A stretch of DNA of 64,000 bases from Vreelandella lionensis (GCF_002087295.1 NZ_MWVI01000076.1:41236-105235); one strand, 5' to 3'; numbered from the stretch's first letter, positions 20,666-31,662 are shown. Numbers and translations are program-made. Notes: generated by a model from the letters alone, not told the origin.

Positions 20666-21697
20666 ATGAAGTGCTTTTATCATCCTGATCAGGCGATGCA
20701 TGCGCCGCCTACCTACCTGCTACGTGGCCAGCCCGTCGCATCGCCGGAAGGCCCGGTGCGTGCCGAGCTACTGACGCAGGGGTTAGCAAAGGCTGGCTTA
20801 GTGCTCACTGCGCCAGTTGAGTCAGACTCCCCCAAGCTGCGTAAGCGCTTAGAGCAAATTCATACGCCGCGTTACCTGACGTTCTTGGAAACAATATATG
20901 CCCGCTGGCAGGCGCTGCCCAATGCCGCCGAGTTCGTGGCACCCAACATTCACCCCTGCGGAGGAGGCCACCACTACCCGCGCCACCCGCTTGGGCAAGC
21001 GGGCTGGCACCTGCACGATATGGCCTGCCCGCTCAGCGCGACCAGTTTTCAAGGTGCGCTGGCCTCGGCCGCCACTGCTGAGGCGGCAGCAGAAGCGGTG
21101 CTAGACGGAGAACCGGTGGCCTATGCGCTGTGCCGCCCGCCAGGCCACCATGCTGGGCCGGAGCGCGCAGGCGGCTTTTGCCTGCTGAACAACTCTGCGC
21201 TGGCGGCTACCGTGCTGCGCGAACGCTTTGCCAAGGTAGCGATTATTGATGTGGACCTGCACCACGGTAACGGCACCCAGGATATTTTCTACGCCAGAAA
21301 TGATGTATGGACTGGCTCGCTACACGCCGACCCCAGCGATTTTTATCCGTTTTTCTGGGGCGGTGCCGATGAAGAGGGTAGCGATGAAGGCGTGGGTTGC
21401 AACGTGAATCTCCCCCTGCCGGTGGGCAGCGATGGCGAGGTCTATTTAGATGCGCTGGCGATCCTGATCGACCATCTGCAGCGCTATGAGCCGGATGCGG
21501 TAGTGGTGGCACTCGGGCTGGATGCCCATAAAGATGACCCGTTAGCGGGCCTTAATGTGGAAACCGAGGCGTTTATCGAGGTGGGCAAACGCTTAAAAGC
21601 GCTCTCGCTACCCATGGTGATTGTGCAGGAAGGCGGCTACCCCACCGAGCATTTAAGCGCCAACCTAGCGGCCTTTATGCAGGGGGTTACCGCATGA
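20666..21697 (+). CDS. Acetylpolyamine amidohydrolase-like deacetylase 1
   Basis: A zinc-dependent histone-deacetylase-fold enzyme, 343 residues, intact. The start (MKCFYHPDQAMHAP) and the insert around HPCGGGHHYPRHP resemble bacterial acetylpolyamine amidohydrolases, which remove acetyl groups from N-acetyl diamines and polyamines. The catalytic His pair is in CRPPGHHAGPERAGGF; zinc ligands are in DVDLHHGNGTQ and LGLDAHKDDPL; the transition-state tyrosine is in QEGGYPTEH. Its stop overlaps the next deacetylase start (ATGA). It follows the OCD-like gene by 21 bases, so the run from ridA-2 onward looks like one operon. Confidence 0.92.
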   Translation: MKCFYHPDQAMHAPPTYLLRGQPVASPEGPVRAELLTQGLAKAGLVLTAPVESDSPKLRKRLEQIHTPRYLTFLETIYARWQALPNAAEFVAPNIHPCGGGHHYPRHPLGQAGWHLHDMACPLSATSFQGALASAATAEAAAEAVLDGEPVAYALCRPPGHHAGPERAGGFCLLNNSALAATVLRERFAKVAIIDVDLHHGNGTQDIFYARNDVWTGSLHADPSDFYPFFWGGADEEGSDEGVGCNVNLPLPVGSDGEVYLDALAILIDHLQRYEPDAVVVALGLDAHKDDPLAGLNVETEAFIEVGKRLKALSLPMVIVQEGGYPTEHLSANLAAFMQGVTA

Positions 21698-22799
21698 GTA
21701 AAACCGCATTTTACTGGCACGAACGCTGCTTTTGGCATGACCAGGGGGCCATCGGCGTGTTCTCCGCGCCGGGGAGTTCTTGCAGCCCCAGGCCGCCTCG
21801 GAAAGCCCTGAGAGCAAGCGGCGGCTGAAGAATATTCTGGAAGTCAGCGGGCTGATTGACGAGCTTTACGTGGTGAAACCGCCTGCTGCAACGCTCTCTG
21901 ACCTACTGCGTTTTCATACCCCGCGTTATTTGGATGAACTGCAAGCAGGGGATAAAGCACGGGGTGGCAATGGCGGAGACTGCGCGCCCTATATGCCGGG
22001 CAGCTGGGCGGCGGCAACCCACTCAGCGGGGCTAGCTATTGCTGCCATTGAGGCCGTGGCACTGGGCGACTTGGATAACGCCTATGCGCTATGCCGCCCG
22101 CCGGGCCACCATGCCGAAGCCGACCAGGGCCGAGGATTCTGCCTGTTAGGCAATATCCCCGTTGCGGTAATGCGTGCCCGCGCCCTAGGTCAAGCCAAGC
22201 GCGTGGCGATACTCGATTGGGACGTTCACCACGGCAACGGCCAGCAGGCGGCGTTTTATCACGACCCCGATGTCTTCACCGTTTCCATGCACCAAGCGGC
22301 CAACTACCCGCTGGAAACCGGTGGTTTCGACGAGCAGGGCGAAGGGGCCGGGTTGGGCGCTAACCTTAACCTGCCGCTACCCCCAGGCTGTGGCCTGGGG
22401 GCCTACGCGTATGCCATGGAAACATTGGTGCTGCCCGCTTTGGAGGCATTCAAGCCTGACCTAATCGTGGTGGCCTGTGGCTATGACGCCTGCGCCAAAG
22501 ACCCGCTAGGCAAGATGCTGCTCAACAGCCAGGCTTTCGCCACTATGCCCGCTCAAGTCAAGGCCGGGGCAGAGCGCTGCTGCAGCGGCAAGCTGGTGGT
22601 GGTGCATGAAGGCGGCTACTCCGAAGGCTACGTGCCGCTCTGCGGTCAGGCGGTAATCCAAACCCTTGCGGGCAGTAAGACCGCCGTGTTCGATCCACAA
22701 AACGAAGAAATTGCCGCCTGGGGCTATCAATCGCTGCAGCCACACCAGCAGGCGTTAATTGATGGCTGGCACCAACAGTGGGAGCAAACAACCCGATGA
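21694..22799 (+). CDS. Class II HDAC-like amidohydrolase, deacetylase 2 (frameshifted)
   Basis: This second HDAC-fold enzyme is of a different subfamily from its neighbour: CRPPGHHAEADQGRGFCLLG, ILDWDVHHGNGQQAAFY, VVACGYDACAKDPLGKML and VHEGGYSEGYVP resemble the bacterial HDAC-like amidohydrolase (HDAH) group. All zinc and catalytic residues are present. The start ATG at 21694 overlaps the previous stop (ATGA) and gives MSKTAFYWHERCFWHDQGA; the frame then breaks near 21770 and resumes at FLQPQAASESPESKRR. The restored protein is about 368 residues. Its TGA overlaps the next start. Confidence 0.9.
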
Positions 22800-23752
22800 C
22801 ACCACTCTATGATCGTGACGGCTGGATTTGGCTGGATGGTCAATGGCTCGCTTGGCGGGACGCCAAAGTGCATGTGTTCACTCATACGCTGCACTACGGC
22901 ATGGGCTGCTTTGAGGGGGTGCGTTCCTATGCAGGAGCGCAAGGCCCCCAACTGTTTCGAGTGGCCGAGCATACTCGCAGGCTAGTGGAAAGTGCCCATG
23001 CGCTGGATATTCCACTGCCGTTTAGCGAAGCCGAGCTAATTGATGCCCAGCGCGAAAGCCTGACTAAAAACGGTTTAAGCAGCGCTTATTTAAAGCCCAC
23101 CGTTTTTCTAGGCGCGGAAGGCCTGGGGCTGCGGGCCCAAGGGCTGACCACCCATGTGATGATTGCTGCCTGGGATTTAGGACCCTACATTTCCCCTCAC
23201 GCGGCGTCCCACGGCCTGCGTGCTTTAACCTCTTCCTTGGCGCGCCATCACGTCAATATCAGCCTGTGTCGCGCTAAAACCAGCGGCCATTACGTGAACT
23301 CGATGCTGGCGCTCAATACGGCGGTAAAAGCCGGTTTGACGAAACCATCATGCTCGACCCAGAGGGCTATGTGGCCGAGGCTTCGGCGGCGAACGTCTTT
23401 TTGCTGCGCGATGGCGTGCTGCACACCCCGGAAGTAACCTCCTGCCTGCAGGGCATCACCCGCGATAGCGTCATTCAACTGGCCCGCGATGTGTTAGGCA
23501 TCGAGGTGAAAGAGCGGCGTATTGCCCGCGATGAGCTTTACACCGCTGATGAAGCCTTTTTAACTGGCACCGCCGCCGAAATTCTGCCGCTGAGGGAGCT
23601 GGATGGGCGCAGAGTTGGCAGCCGTGCTGGGGCACCGCCGCCCAGCGAGCCGATTGCGGCTAATAGCGTGACGGCTCAACTGCAGCACCTTTATCGCACA
23701 AGCGGTGCGCGGCGAGCTAGAGGCTTACCAGCACTGTCTAACTCCGGCATAA
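22796..23752 (+). CDS. Branched-chain-type class IV aminotransferase (two frameshifts)
   Basis: This fold type IV PLP enzyme resembles IlvE: GCFEGVRSYAGAQGPQLFRV, SAYLKPTVFLGAEGLG, the PLP lysine in CRAKTSGHYVNSMLALN and TGTAAEILPLRELDGRRV. The ATG at 22796 overlaps the deacetylase-2 stop (ATGA). The frame breaks near 23338, where a T appears lost from GGTTT (giving GFDETIMLDPEGYVAEAS), and near 23698, after HLYR (giving QAVRGELEAYQHCLTPA, stop TAA 23750-23752). The restored length is about 318 residues. In this setting it may act on the deacetylated amine or an amino acid made from it, not necessarily on branched-chain amino acids. Confidence 0.88.
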
Positions 23753-23767
23753 CCTTGTAATAGCCCT

Positions 23768-23797
23768 GGCATAGTTCTTGGCATAGTTCTTGGAATA
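23768..23797. repeat. Short tandem 12-base repeat
   Basis: GGCATAGTTCTT occurs twice in direct tandem (23768-23779 and 23780-23791), followed by a partial third unit GGAATAG. It lies in the gap between two converging genes. Confidence 0.8.
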
Positions 23798-23815
23798 GCA
23801 CCGGGGCAAGCGGCG

Positions 23816-24940
23816 CTAGCCGTGCTGCTGTAGGGCCTTTTCCAGTGCGGCCAACCTGCCGGACTCCAGCGCTTCTTCCACTGCCGTAATACGGATCACG
23901 TTGGCTAGCTCAGGGTGGGCGAGGCGGGCAACCAGCACGCCCTCGGCCAGTAGCTCCTGGTGTACTGCAGCGGCCAATTCCGCGCTGGGAAGTCGAATGC
24001 CGATAAAGTTCGTCGCGCTGGGCAGCACGTCGGCACCCAGGCCGATAAAGTGCAGCGCCAGCTGCTCGCGACGGGCTTTGACCGCCTCGATGTGCTGGTG
24101 AACTTCTTCGGGGTGGTCGAGCACAACTTCGGCGGCGGCCTGGGTGAATGAAGACACTGCGTAGTGAATACGCACCTTCATCATTATCGCCAGCACATCA
24201 GGCTCGGCAATCGCGTAGCCAATCCGCATTCCGGCGAGGCCGTGAGCTTTGGAGAGCGTGCGTAGGCGAATCACGCCCGGAAGCGCCTGGCCGAGAAACT
24301 CGCTTCCCGCGTCATCACGAAAATCCCCGTAGGCTTCATCCAGCAGCAGCCAGCACGCCTCCGGCAGCGCCTCGCGCAGCTTAAGAATCGCACTATCGCT
24401 ATGCAGGTGGCCGCTGGGGTTATCTGCGTTCGCTAAGTACACCAACCGCGCCTCTTCTTGATGGGCTGCTGCCGCTAGCGCTTCTAAATCCGGGGCGAGT
24501 ACGCCGGGGGCTTCATGGTAGCTTGGCTCAACCAAGCGGCAGCCCTGGCCTAACTCAAAGTAACCGAAGGTAGGGTAGGTGCCTGCAGTGCTCACCACAA
24601 CGTCTCCCGCCGTGCAGGTAGTGCGCAGTGCAAGGGCGATCAGGCTATCGGCACCGGCATCCACCAGCAGATGCTCCAAAGGAATGTTCTGTTGCGCGCT
24701 CAAGCGTTGGCGTACCCCTAACGCCTCGGCATCGCCATAGCAGTAAACGTGCTGCGCCACCGCATCGCCAAAGTGTTCCCGCAGGGCACGGTGGGGCATA
24801 TCCAGCCCCTCATTAGAGCCCAGCCGATGGGGAATCTCTCGGCCCAGTTTACGCTCCAATACTTTGATCCCTGGAAAAGGGTTTACGGGGCCTTCACCTG
24901 TGAGATGCTCGGGGTAGCGGGGCTTGCTATGAGAGGACAT
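23816..24940 (-). CDS. Histidinol-phosphate-aminotransferase-like class I/II aminotransferase
   Basis: The intact 374-residue fold type I PLP enzyme has SNEGLDMPHRALREHF at the N-terminus, the Asn of NADNPSGHLHSD, the Asp/Tyr motif LLLDEAYGDF and the PLP lysine in RTLSKAHGLAGMRIGYAIAE. It is closest in pattern to HisC and related threonine-phosphate decarboxylase-type enzymes, but its place among catabolic genes argues against histidine synthesis. It shares strand with the flavin dehydrogenase and transporter genes and is probably part of that operon. Substrate not known. Confidence 0.88.
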   Translation of the reverse strand: MSSHSKPRYPEHLTGEGPVNPFPGIKVLERKLGREIPHRLGSNEGLDMPHRALREHFGDAVAQHVYCYGDAEALGVRQRLSAQQNIPLEHLLVDAGADSLIALALRTTCTAGDVVVSTAGTYPTFGYFELGQGCRLVEPSYHEAPGVLAPDLEALAAAAHQEEARLVYLANADNPSGHLHSDSAILKLREALPEACWLLLDEAYGDFRDDAGSEFLGQALPGVIRLRTLSKAHGLAGMRIGYAIAEPDVLAIMMKVRIHYAVSSFTQAAAEVVLDHPEEVHQHIEAVKARREQLALHFIGLGADVLPSATNFIGIRLPSAELAAAVHQELLAEGVLVARLAHPELANVIRITAVEEALESGRLAALEKALQQHG

Positions 24941-24967
24941 GGGCGAATCCTAAAATATAAAAAGTGT

Positions 24968-26350
24968 TTAGCTTAAAATTTTACCGCGATTCAGCAGTCG
25001 ATGCGGGTCAAGCGCATGCTTTAACGTTTGCATCAATTCCATTTCAGCCGCTGAACGGCAGGGGCTCAGCCAGGGTCGCTTCTCCAAGCCAATACCGTGT
25101 TCGGCCGAGATCGAGCCGCCTAACGTTGCCAGCGGTTGATAGACCATGGCTTCCACCTCGCGACGTACCGACACCTCGGCACTCCCGGCGCTGACGGAAA
25201 TATGCAGGTTGCCATCGCCTAGGTGGCCAAACACGACCAGCCGCGCATCGGACCAGCGCTGGGTCAGCTGGGCCTCCAGCTCATCGGTGTAGCGCTGCAT
25301 TTCGGCAATCGGCAGACTAACATCGAAGGTGAATAACGGCGCCAGCCCTTGGATGAGCCCCTCAATATCCTCACGAATGGCCCATAAACCATCGCGCTGG
25401 GTACTGGATTGTGCAATCACCGCATCGACAATGAGTTCCTGCGCTAAGGCGCTCTCTAGCGCTTCACGAAATTGGGTAGCATTGCGTTCGGCATCACTGC
25501 CCAAAGATTCGATAATGACATAGAAAGGGTGCTCGGTAGCAATCGGCGGGTTGTGGCGGCCCAGCGTTTCGGTGAGCAGTCGGTAGTGGTTTTGCCACAT
25601 GACCTCGAAGGCGCCGAGGTTTCCTCCCAGTGCTTTGCCCATATGGCTGAGTAGCCCGGTGAGCGCCTCAAATGAGGGGCAGGCCACCATTGCCGTTTGT
25701 TCGCTGGGGGTCGGTGGCTGCAGGCGCAGCACTGCGCGGGTCACAATCCCCAGGGTGCCTTCGCTACCGATAAACAGCTGCTTCAAATCGAAACCGGCGT
25801 TGTTTTTCAGCATGCGATTCATGGAGCTGACCACGCGGCCATCGGCCATGACCGCTTCTAACCCCAACACCTGCTGGCGCATCATGCCGTAGCGAATCAC
25901 CCTAACGCCGCCGGCGTTGGTGGCGATATTGCCACCAATCGTGCAGCTGCCCCGAGCGCCCAGATCCAGCGGAAACTGCAGGCCGACCTCTTTTGCCGCC
26001 TCTTGAACCCTCTGCAGCGGTGCCCCCGCCTGCACGGTGAGCGTCCCGCCCACGTGGTCTATTTCTTCAATGGCGGTCATGCGCTCAAGCGAGATCACTA
26101 GCTCATCGGGGCTAGCCTCCGCTCCATGTACCAAGCCCGTTAAGCCGCCGTGGGTGACTACTGGCTGCAGCAACTCGTAGCAGGCACGCATCACCGCAGA
26201 AAGCTGCTCAGTATTCGCCGGGCGAACAATCGCCCCAGCTTGGCAGGGCGCGCCCGTCATCCAATCCACGCGACGGCTGTGCACATCGTCGCCAGTCAAT
26301 ACATGGGCCGGGCCAACAATAGCGCGCAGCGCCTCCAGGGTTATTTGCAT
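24968..26350 (-). CDS. FAD-linked D-2-hydroxyacid dehydrogenase (GlcD/D2HGDH type)
   Basis: This 460-residue flavoprotein of the FAD_binding_4 / FAD-oxidase C family oxidises D-2-hydroxyacids (lactate, 2-hydroxyglutarate, glycolate types) to 2-oxo acids. The FAD-binding block is VVTHGGLTGLVHGA and SCTIGGNIATNAGGVRVIRYG; the C-terminal metal and substrate region is FGHLGDGNLHISVS and ISAEHGIGLEK. It lies between the HisC-like gene and the importer ATPase on the same strand. It may supply 2-oxo acid acceptors for the aminotransferases or oxidise a pathway product. The frame is intact. Confidence 0.88.
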   Translation of the reverse strand: MQITLEALRAIVGPAHVLTGDDVHSRRVDWMTGAPCQAGAIVRPANTEQLSAVMRACYELLQPVVTHGGLTGLVHGAEASPDELVISLERMTAIEEIDHVGGTLTVQAGAPLQRVQEAAKEVGLQFPLDLGARGSCTIGGNIATNAGGVRVIRYGMMRQQVLGLEAVMADGRVVSSMNRMLKNNAGFDLKQLFIGSEGTLGIVTRAVLRLQPPTPSEQTAMVACPSFEALTGLLSHMGKALGGNLGAFEVMWQNHYRLLTETLGRHNPPIATEHPFYVIIESLGSDAERNATQFREALESALAQELIVDAVIAQSSTQRDGLWAIREDIEGLIQGLAPLFTFDVSLPIAEMQRYTDELEAQLTQRWSDARLVVFGHLGDGNLHISVSAGSAEVSVRREVEAMVYQPLATLGGSISAEHGIGLEKRPWLSPCRSAAEMELMQTLKHALDPHRLLNRGKILS

Positions 26351-26399
26351 GTATTTTCCTTAGCTTGTCTTTCTCATTTTGTCTTGCCCATTCGGTAAA

Positions 26400-28049
26400 T
26401 TACGCTGTCGCCGCTACGGGGGCTTCGCGGCCGGGAATGGCCTTGAGCAGATCCTGGGTGTAAGCCTCTTGTGGAGCGAGGAAAATCTGCTCGGCGCTGC
26501 CTTGCTCAACAATGCGGCCGTGCTGCATGACCACGATGCGGTCACAGATATGCGCGGCGACGCGTAGATCGTGAGTGATAAACAGCAGCGAAAGCGAAAG
26601 GCGCTGTTTTAATTCCTCCAGTAGCTCCAGTACCTGGGCCTGAATCGACACATCCAACGCCGAGACGGCTTCGTCTGCGACGATCAGCTCGGGGTTGAGC
26701 GCTAGTGCTCGGGCAATGCCGATCCGCTGGCGCTGGCCGCCGGAAAACTCGTGAGGAAAGCGCTCCACGGCGCTGGCACCCAAGCCGACCATGTCGAGCA
26801 GTTCGCCCGCCTGCTTGAGCGCCGTGGCTTTGGGCGTGCCGTTGGCAATCGGCCCCTGGGCAATTGCCATACCCACTTTGGTGCGTGGGTTGAGCGAGGC
26901 GTAAGGGTCTTGGAAGATCATCTGCACCCGGTGGCGCTCCCGGCGCAGCGCATCGCCTTTGAGCTGGGAGAGATTTACCCCATCGAGCAGCAGCTCGCCG
27001 CTATCGGGGTGCTCTAAACGCACCACGCAGCGCCCGAGAGTGGATTTTCCAGAGCCGGACTCACCGACAATACCTACCGTTTCACCCCGGGCCAGAGTGA
27101 GCGAAACATCATCAAGGGCATGCACTTCACGGGAGGGCTTGAGCCAACCGCCCCGAGAACGAAACACTTTGCTCAGCTGCTTGATCTCCAGCAGCGGGGC
27201 GACTTGGCTAGTCTCCCGGTGGGGCGGCACCGCATTGCTGGGAATCGCGGCAATCAACGCTTGGGTGTAGGCGTTCTGAGGATTTTCGAGTACCGGTTTG
27301 GCGTCGCCTAGTTCGACAATCTTGCCGTGGCGCATGACGCAAACGCGATTGGCGATTTCAGCCACCACGCCAAAATCGTGGGTAATAAACATCACGGCCA
27401 TACCGCGCCGCTGCTGCAAGTCGCGGATCAGTTCCAGAATCTGCGCCTGGGTAGTGACATCTAGCGCCGTAGTGGGCTCATCGGCAATCAGCAAAACGGG
27501 CTCCAACGCCAGCGCCATGGCGATCATCACCCGCTGGCGCTGACCGCCGGAAAGCTCAAACGGGTAGGCGCGAATGGCTTTCTCCGGCTGGGGGATTCCC
27601 ACTTCGATTAACAGCTCCAGCGCGCGGGCCTGGCGCTCTTTAGGAGTGAGCTGGCCGTGAGCCTCGAACACCTCGGCAATTTGCGCGCCTACCCGCATCA
27701 GCGGATTCAGGGCGGTCATTGGCTCCTGGAAGATCATGCCGATTTTTAGCCCGCGCAGGGCGCGGTGCTGCTTTTCTGACAGGGCAAGTAGATCCTGCCC
27801 TTCAAAGAGTATCTCGCCCTGGGTGGCGTGTACGCCCTTGGGCAGTAGCCCCATTACGGCATTGGCGGCCATCGATTTACCGGAACCGGACTCGCCCACC
27901 ACGCACATGATTTCGCCGCGCTTCACCTCGTAGCTCACGTCCTCCACAGCTAGGGCACGATCCGCCCCTTTGGGGAGCGCAATATTGAGGTCGCGAATGC
28001 TGAGGACGGTTTCTGTCGATGCTTCATTCATAACAGGCACTCCAGCCAT
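26400..28049 (-). CDS. Fused dipeptide-type ABC transporter ATPase (two ATPase domains)
   Basis: One 549-residue protein carries two complete ABC ATPase domains, like DppD and DppF joined. Domain 1 (about 10-270) has Walker [17 protein letters not shown], signature [16 protein letters not shown] and Walker [13 protein letters not shown]. Domain 2 (about 295-540) has [29 protein letters not shown] and [12 protein letters not shown]; Ala replaces the usual Pro-Thr before SALD. It powers uptake through the two adjoining permeases. The start may be the ATG at 28031 (MNEASTET), which has a GGAG nine bases upstream, rather than 28049. Confidence 0.94.
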   Translation of the reverse strand: MAGVPVMNEASTETVLSIRDLNIALPKGADRALAVEDVSYEVKRGEIMCVVGESGSGKSMAANAVMGLLPKGVHATQGEILFEGQDLLALSEKQHRALRGLKIGMIFQEPMTALNPLMRVGAQIAEVFEAHGQLTPKERQARALELLIEVGIPQPEKAIRAYPFELSGGQRQRVMIAMALALEPVLLIADEPTTALDVTTQAQILELIRDLQQRRGMAVMFITHDFGVVAEIANRVCVMRHGKIVELGDAKPVLENPQNAYTQALIAAIPSNAVPPHRETSQVAPLLEIKQLSKVFRSRGGWLKPSREVHALDDVSLTLARGETVGIVGESGSGKSTLGRCVVRLEHPDSGELLLDGVNLSQLKGDALRRERHRVQMIFQDPYASLNPRTKVGMAIAQGPIANGTPKATALKQAGELLDMVGLGASAVERFPHEFSGGQRQRIGIARALALNPELIVADEAVSALDVSIQAQVLELLEELKQRLSLSLLFITHDLRVAAHICDRIVVMQHGRIVEQGSAEQIFLAPQEAYTQDLLKAIPGREAPVAATA

Positions 28050-28058
28050 AACAAACGC

Positions 28059-28892
28059 CTAGCGCTCGCGTGATAGTTTGTGGTTCAGTGCGTCGTCTAA
28101 CCCTTCACCCACCAGGTTTAACGCCAGTACGGTGAGCAGAATCGCCACCCCCGGGAAGAAGCTTAGCCACCACGCCTGGCGAATCACCGTGCGCGCCGCG
28201 CCGATCATATAGCCCCAGGACATCACGTTAGGATCGCCCAGGCCGAGAAACGACAGCGCCGACTCCAGCAAAATCGCGGTGGCGACCATGAGTGATGCCA
28301 GCACGATAATCGGCGACAGCGTATTGGGCAGAATCTGGCGCAGGATAATCGTGGTGTTGGACTGACCGACCAAACGAGCGGCTTCGACATACTCGCGGTG
28401 GCGCAGCGACATAAACTCGGCGCGCACGAAGCGGGCCACCGGCGGCCAACTGACAATCGCAATCGCCAGCACGATGGAGGTAATGCTGGGCTGCATAATC
28501 GCCACCAGCACTATCGCCAGCGCGAAGTTGGGGATGGTCTGGAAGAACTCGGTAAAGCGCATCAATATGTCGTCAATGATGCCACCGTAGTAGCCTGCAA
28601 TGGCCCCCAAGGGAACGCCAATCAGCAGCGCCACGCTGGTGGATACCAGCCCAATCAACAGCGACACCCAGGCGCCGTGCATTAAGCCAGAGGCCACATT
28701 GCGGCCCATGGTGTCGGTGCCTAGGGGAAAGCCATCTTGCGAGAGCGGCGGCAAAAAGGGTCGCTGCACCATGCGCCAGGGCGATTCGGGAAACAGCAGC
28801 GGCGCCAGTATGGCCATGGCGATAATCAGCAGCAGGATGATCAGCCCGATGAGGGCGCCACGGTTCTGCGCGAAGCGTGCGAAAAAGCTCAT
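28059..28892 (-). CDS. Dipeptide/oligopeptide-type ABC permease (DppC family)
   Basis: This 277-residue inner-membrane permease has an N-terminal helix (GALIGLIILLLIIAMAILAPLL), the DppC-type loop (LPPLSQDGFPLGTDTMGRNV) and the EAA coupling motif (EYVEAARLVGQSNTTIILRQILP). About six helices are predicted by eye. Its start overlaps the stop of the partner permease (ATGA). Substrate cannot be read from the sequence. Confidence 0.92.
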   Translation of the reverse strand: MSFFARFAQNRGALIGLIILLLIIAMAILAPLLFPESPWRMVQRPFLPPLSQDGFPLGTDTMGRNVASGLMHGAWVSLLIGLVSTSVALLIGVPLGAIAGYYGGIIDDILMRFTEFFQTIPNFALAIVLVAIMQPSITSIVLAIAIVSWPPVARFVRAEFMSLRHREYVEAARLVGQSNTTIILRQILPNTLSPIIVLASLMVATAILLESALSFLGLGDPNVMSWGYMIGAARTVIRQAWWLSFFPGVAILLTVLALNLVGEGLDDALNHKLSRER

Positions 28893-29897
28893 GCGGCCCC
28901 CTTCTTGATGCGTGGATCAGCCAGGCTGTACACCAAATCGGTAATGATGTTGAAGACAATCACCAGCGCCGCCGAGAAGAAGAAAATGCCCACCAGTAGG
29001 TTGTAGCCGCGCTGCCCAAGGGCTTCGAACATTAAGCGGCCCGATGCCGGGCCGGGCAAACCCGGTGTCGGTCAGGATCGCCCCGCCGACCATCTGCCCC
29101 GCCTGCAGGCCTGCTAACGTGATTATCGGTAGCAGGGCATTACGCAACACATGACGGCGCTGAATAATGCTGGGCTTCAAGCCCTTGGCGCGGGCGGTTT
29201 TGACGTAATCCTGCTGAGCGGCTTCCAGCATCGACGTGCGCGTCATGCGGGTGTAAATCGCCATAAAGAACAGCGCCAGCGTGGTGGCGGGCAATACCAA
29301 GTGCTTGGCCACATCGAGCACCAGCGCCAACCCCGTATGGCCCGCCCCCACGGTGTAAAGCCCATAGGCGGGCAGCCAGCACAGGTAAACGGAAAAGACC
29401 ACCACCGACATCAGTGCGACCCAGAACAGCGGCGTGGCGTAGAACACCAGCGCCAGCGCCATGATCAGTGAGCCAGAGGGCTTCTTGACCCGCGCGGCGG
29501 CCATGGAGCCTGCCACAATGCCCAGTACCAGCGAGAGCACAAAGGCAGTGCCGGTGAGCAGTAGGGTGGCGGGCAGGCGTTCCATAAGCAGATCAAACCC
29601 CGGCACGCCCAGTCGGTAGGAGTAGCCGAAATCGAGCATGGCGATACCCGACACGTAATGCCACAGCTGTACATACATCGGCTGGTCGAGCCCAAAGCGC
29701 TCGCGCAACTGATCGAGAAACTCCTGATCCGCGGCACCTGCTTCGCCGGCCAGAATGGCGGCCGGGTCACCGGAGGCCAGCTGAATTAGCAGGAAGTTAA
29801 AAATAACGATTAAAAACAGCACAATCACGGCCTTGAGAAGCCGCATTAGGATGAGGCGCGCGTAAACCATAAGTCGTTTCCTGACGAATACCTTCAA
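28889..29897 (-). CDS. Dipeptide/oligopeptide-type ABC permease (DppB family, frameshifted)
   Basis: DppB-like permease: MRLLKAVIVLFLIVIFNFLL at the N-terminus, SGDPAAILAGEAGAAD, and the EAA loop (QQDYVKTARAKGLKPSIIQR). The frame breaks near 29050: after ARPGIG it should continue LMFEALGQRGYNLLVG, found in the next frame and ending ADPRIKKGAA at a TGA (28891-28889) that overlaps the DppC start. The restored protein is about 336 residues. The start could be the ATG at 29870 rather than 29897. Confidence 0.9.
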
Positions 29898-29946
29898 GGC
29901 GTGGCTAGAAAACCCAGGTAGCAGGCGCTACCTGGGTGGCTTGGGT

Positions 29947-31504
29947 TTAGCGATCTAGCCAAGCATCTTTAAAGCCGTCGTTAACACCCACGCCGGAGGT
30001 GACCAGGTTTTTCACATCACAGCGGTAAAGGGTCGGGAAGCCTAGCTCCATCAGCCAGCCAACGGGCACGTCTTCATGGAGGATTTCCTGTACTTCGCGG
30101 TAAAGTTTTTCGCGCTCTTCGTCGGGGAATGCCGTGGCGGCCTCGTTGGAGAGTTCGTCGACACGCTCGTTTTCGTAGCCCTCTACGTTATTCCAAGGCG
30201 AGCCTTTGGCAATGTTGTCGGAAAGGTAGGTGCGTGAAATACCCAGCGCCGGGTCGCCGTACTGGTAGAGGTAGGTAAATGCTAGGTCGTAATCCCAATC
30301 GCCCAGGCGCTGGTTCCAGCCGCCCACGTCGGTGGCCTGGGTTTCAACGTTAATGCCCACTTCGCGCAGGTTCTGCTGCACGGCTTCTGCCCAGCGGGTC
30401 CAGGTTTCGCCGTAGGGCAGCGGCAGGATGGTGATCTCTTCACCGTCATAACCCATTTCATCCAGCAGCTCACGGGCGCGGTCTGGATTGTAGTCGTAGG
30501 GTTCTAGGTCATCATTCTGGAAGCGCGCATTGGAGCCAAAGGCGGAGAGCGGCACATTGCCCAGACCGTTCCACAGAACATCTTTGGCGAACTCGCGATC
30601 CATGGCGTACATCACTGCTTGACGGAAGCGCTTGTCAGCGGTGGGACCTTCGCGGTTGTTCATCCACAGCATGGCAAAGGGGCTGAAATATTCGTGGCCC
30701 TCTTCGGTCATGCAGACGTTATCCATCTCGGCTAGGCGAGGAATGTCGAAGTTCTCGACAGTGCCGCTGGGCAGCACGTCAATGGTCTCGTTCTCAAACG
30801 CCACCGCACGGGAAGCACCGTCAGGAATGATGTGCCAGTTCACGCCATCCAGGTAGGGCAGCCCCTCTTCGTAATACTCATCGTTCTTGACCAATTCAAT
30901 CACCGTGCCGAGCTCCCAGTTGGAGAACTTGGAACGGGCCGGTGCCGATGGGGTGATCGTTGTGCTCGTTATTACGGAAATCGGTACCTGCATAAAGATG
31001 CTCAGGCACCATGGTAAAGGTGCCTGCTTCGAAGGAGATCAGGAACGGGCCGAAGGGCTGCTTCAGCGTAAATACGACGGTGTGATCGTCGGTGGCTTCG
31101 ATACTCTCCACGTGCTGCAGCACGGCGCGGGCGCTGGGGTTCAACTCACGGTGGAAAACATCGGCGGAGAACACCACATCTTCAGCGTTGAAGGGCTCTC
31201 CATCGTGCCAGGTAACGTTCTCTCTCAGGTGGAAGGTGTAGGTGCTACCATCGTCGCTGACCTCACACGACTCCGCCAATTGCGGCATGGGCTCTAGGTC
31301 GGTGGTGTAACGGAGTAAGCCCTCATAAATATTGCCCGCGACGGTGCGGGTGGGCGCGTTCTGAATCATACCCAGCACTAGGCCCGGTGGCTCTGGCTGA
31401 ATAATCGTATTTACGGTACCGCCCTGTTTGGGGTCTTCTGCCAGGGTGGTGGTTGAAACGGCGAGTGCTGCAGCGGAAATGGCCAAAGCCAATGGGGTCT
31501 TCAT
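29947..31504 (-). CDS. Extracellular solute-binding protein, SBP family 5 (frameshifted)
   Basis: This is the periplasmic receptor of the dipeptide/nickel/opine-type importer. It has a signal peptide (MKTPLALAISAAALAVSTTTLAE), the family start QGGTVNTIIQPEPPGLV, YEGLLRYTTDLEPMPQLAES, and later PYDYNPDRARELLDEMGYDG. The frame breaks near 30935, between HPIGTGPF and FSNWELGTVIEL. The restored protein is about 519 residues, normal for the family. It is the first gene of the minus-strand importer operon and lies divergent from the GntR regulator, with paired operator-like sites between them. Confidence 0.92.
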
Positions 31505-31632
31505 GTTTCCTGCTCCTCAGTTATTAGCACGTAATAGGCTTACGTAGTCGTTAGGCTAGCGAGGCGTGACGGTTCAGGCCCGATTGTGATGTTTATTAGG
31601 GACCTGTTTTGACCATAGCAGTGGTTTATAAA

Positions 31633-31662
31633 ACTGTCGACAGTCGTCAGTCGGCCGTCGAC
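31633..31662. promoter_or_regulatory. Paired GTCGAC operator-like sites
   Basis: A perfect 12-bp palindrome ACTGTCGACAGT (31633-31644) is followed by a second GTCGAC (31657-31662), centre-to-centre 21 bp, two helical turns. They lie between the divergent importer operon and gntR, the expected place for a regulator of both. Confidence 0.55.
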
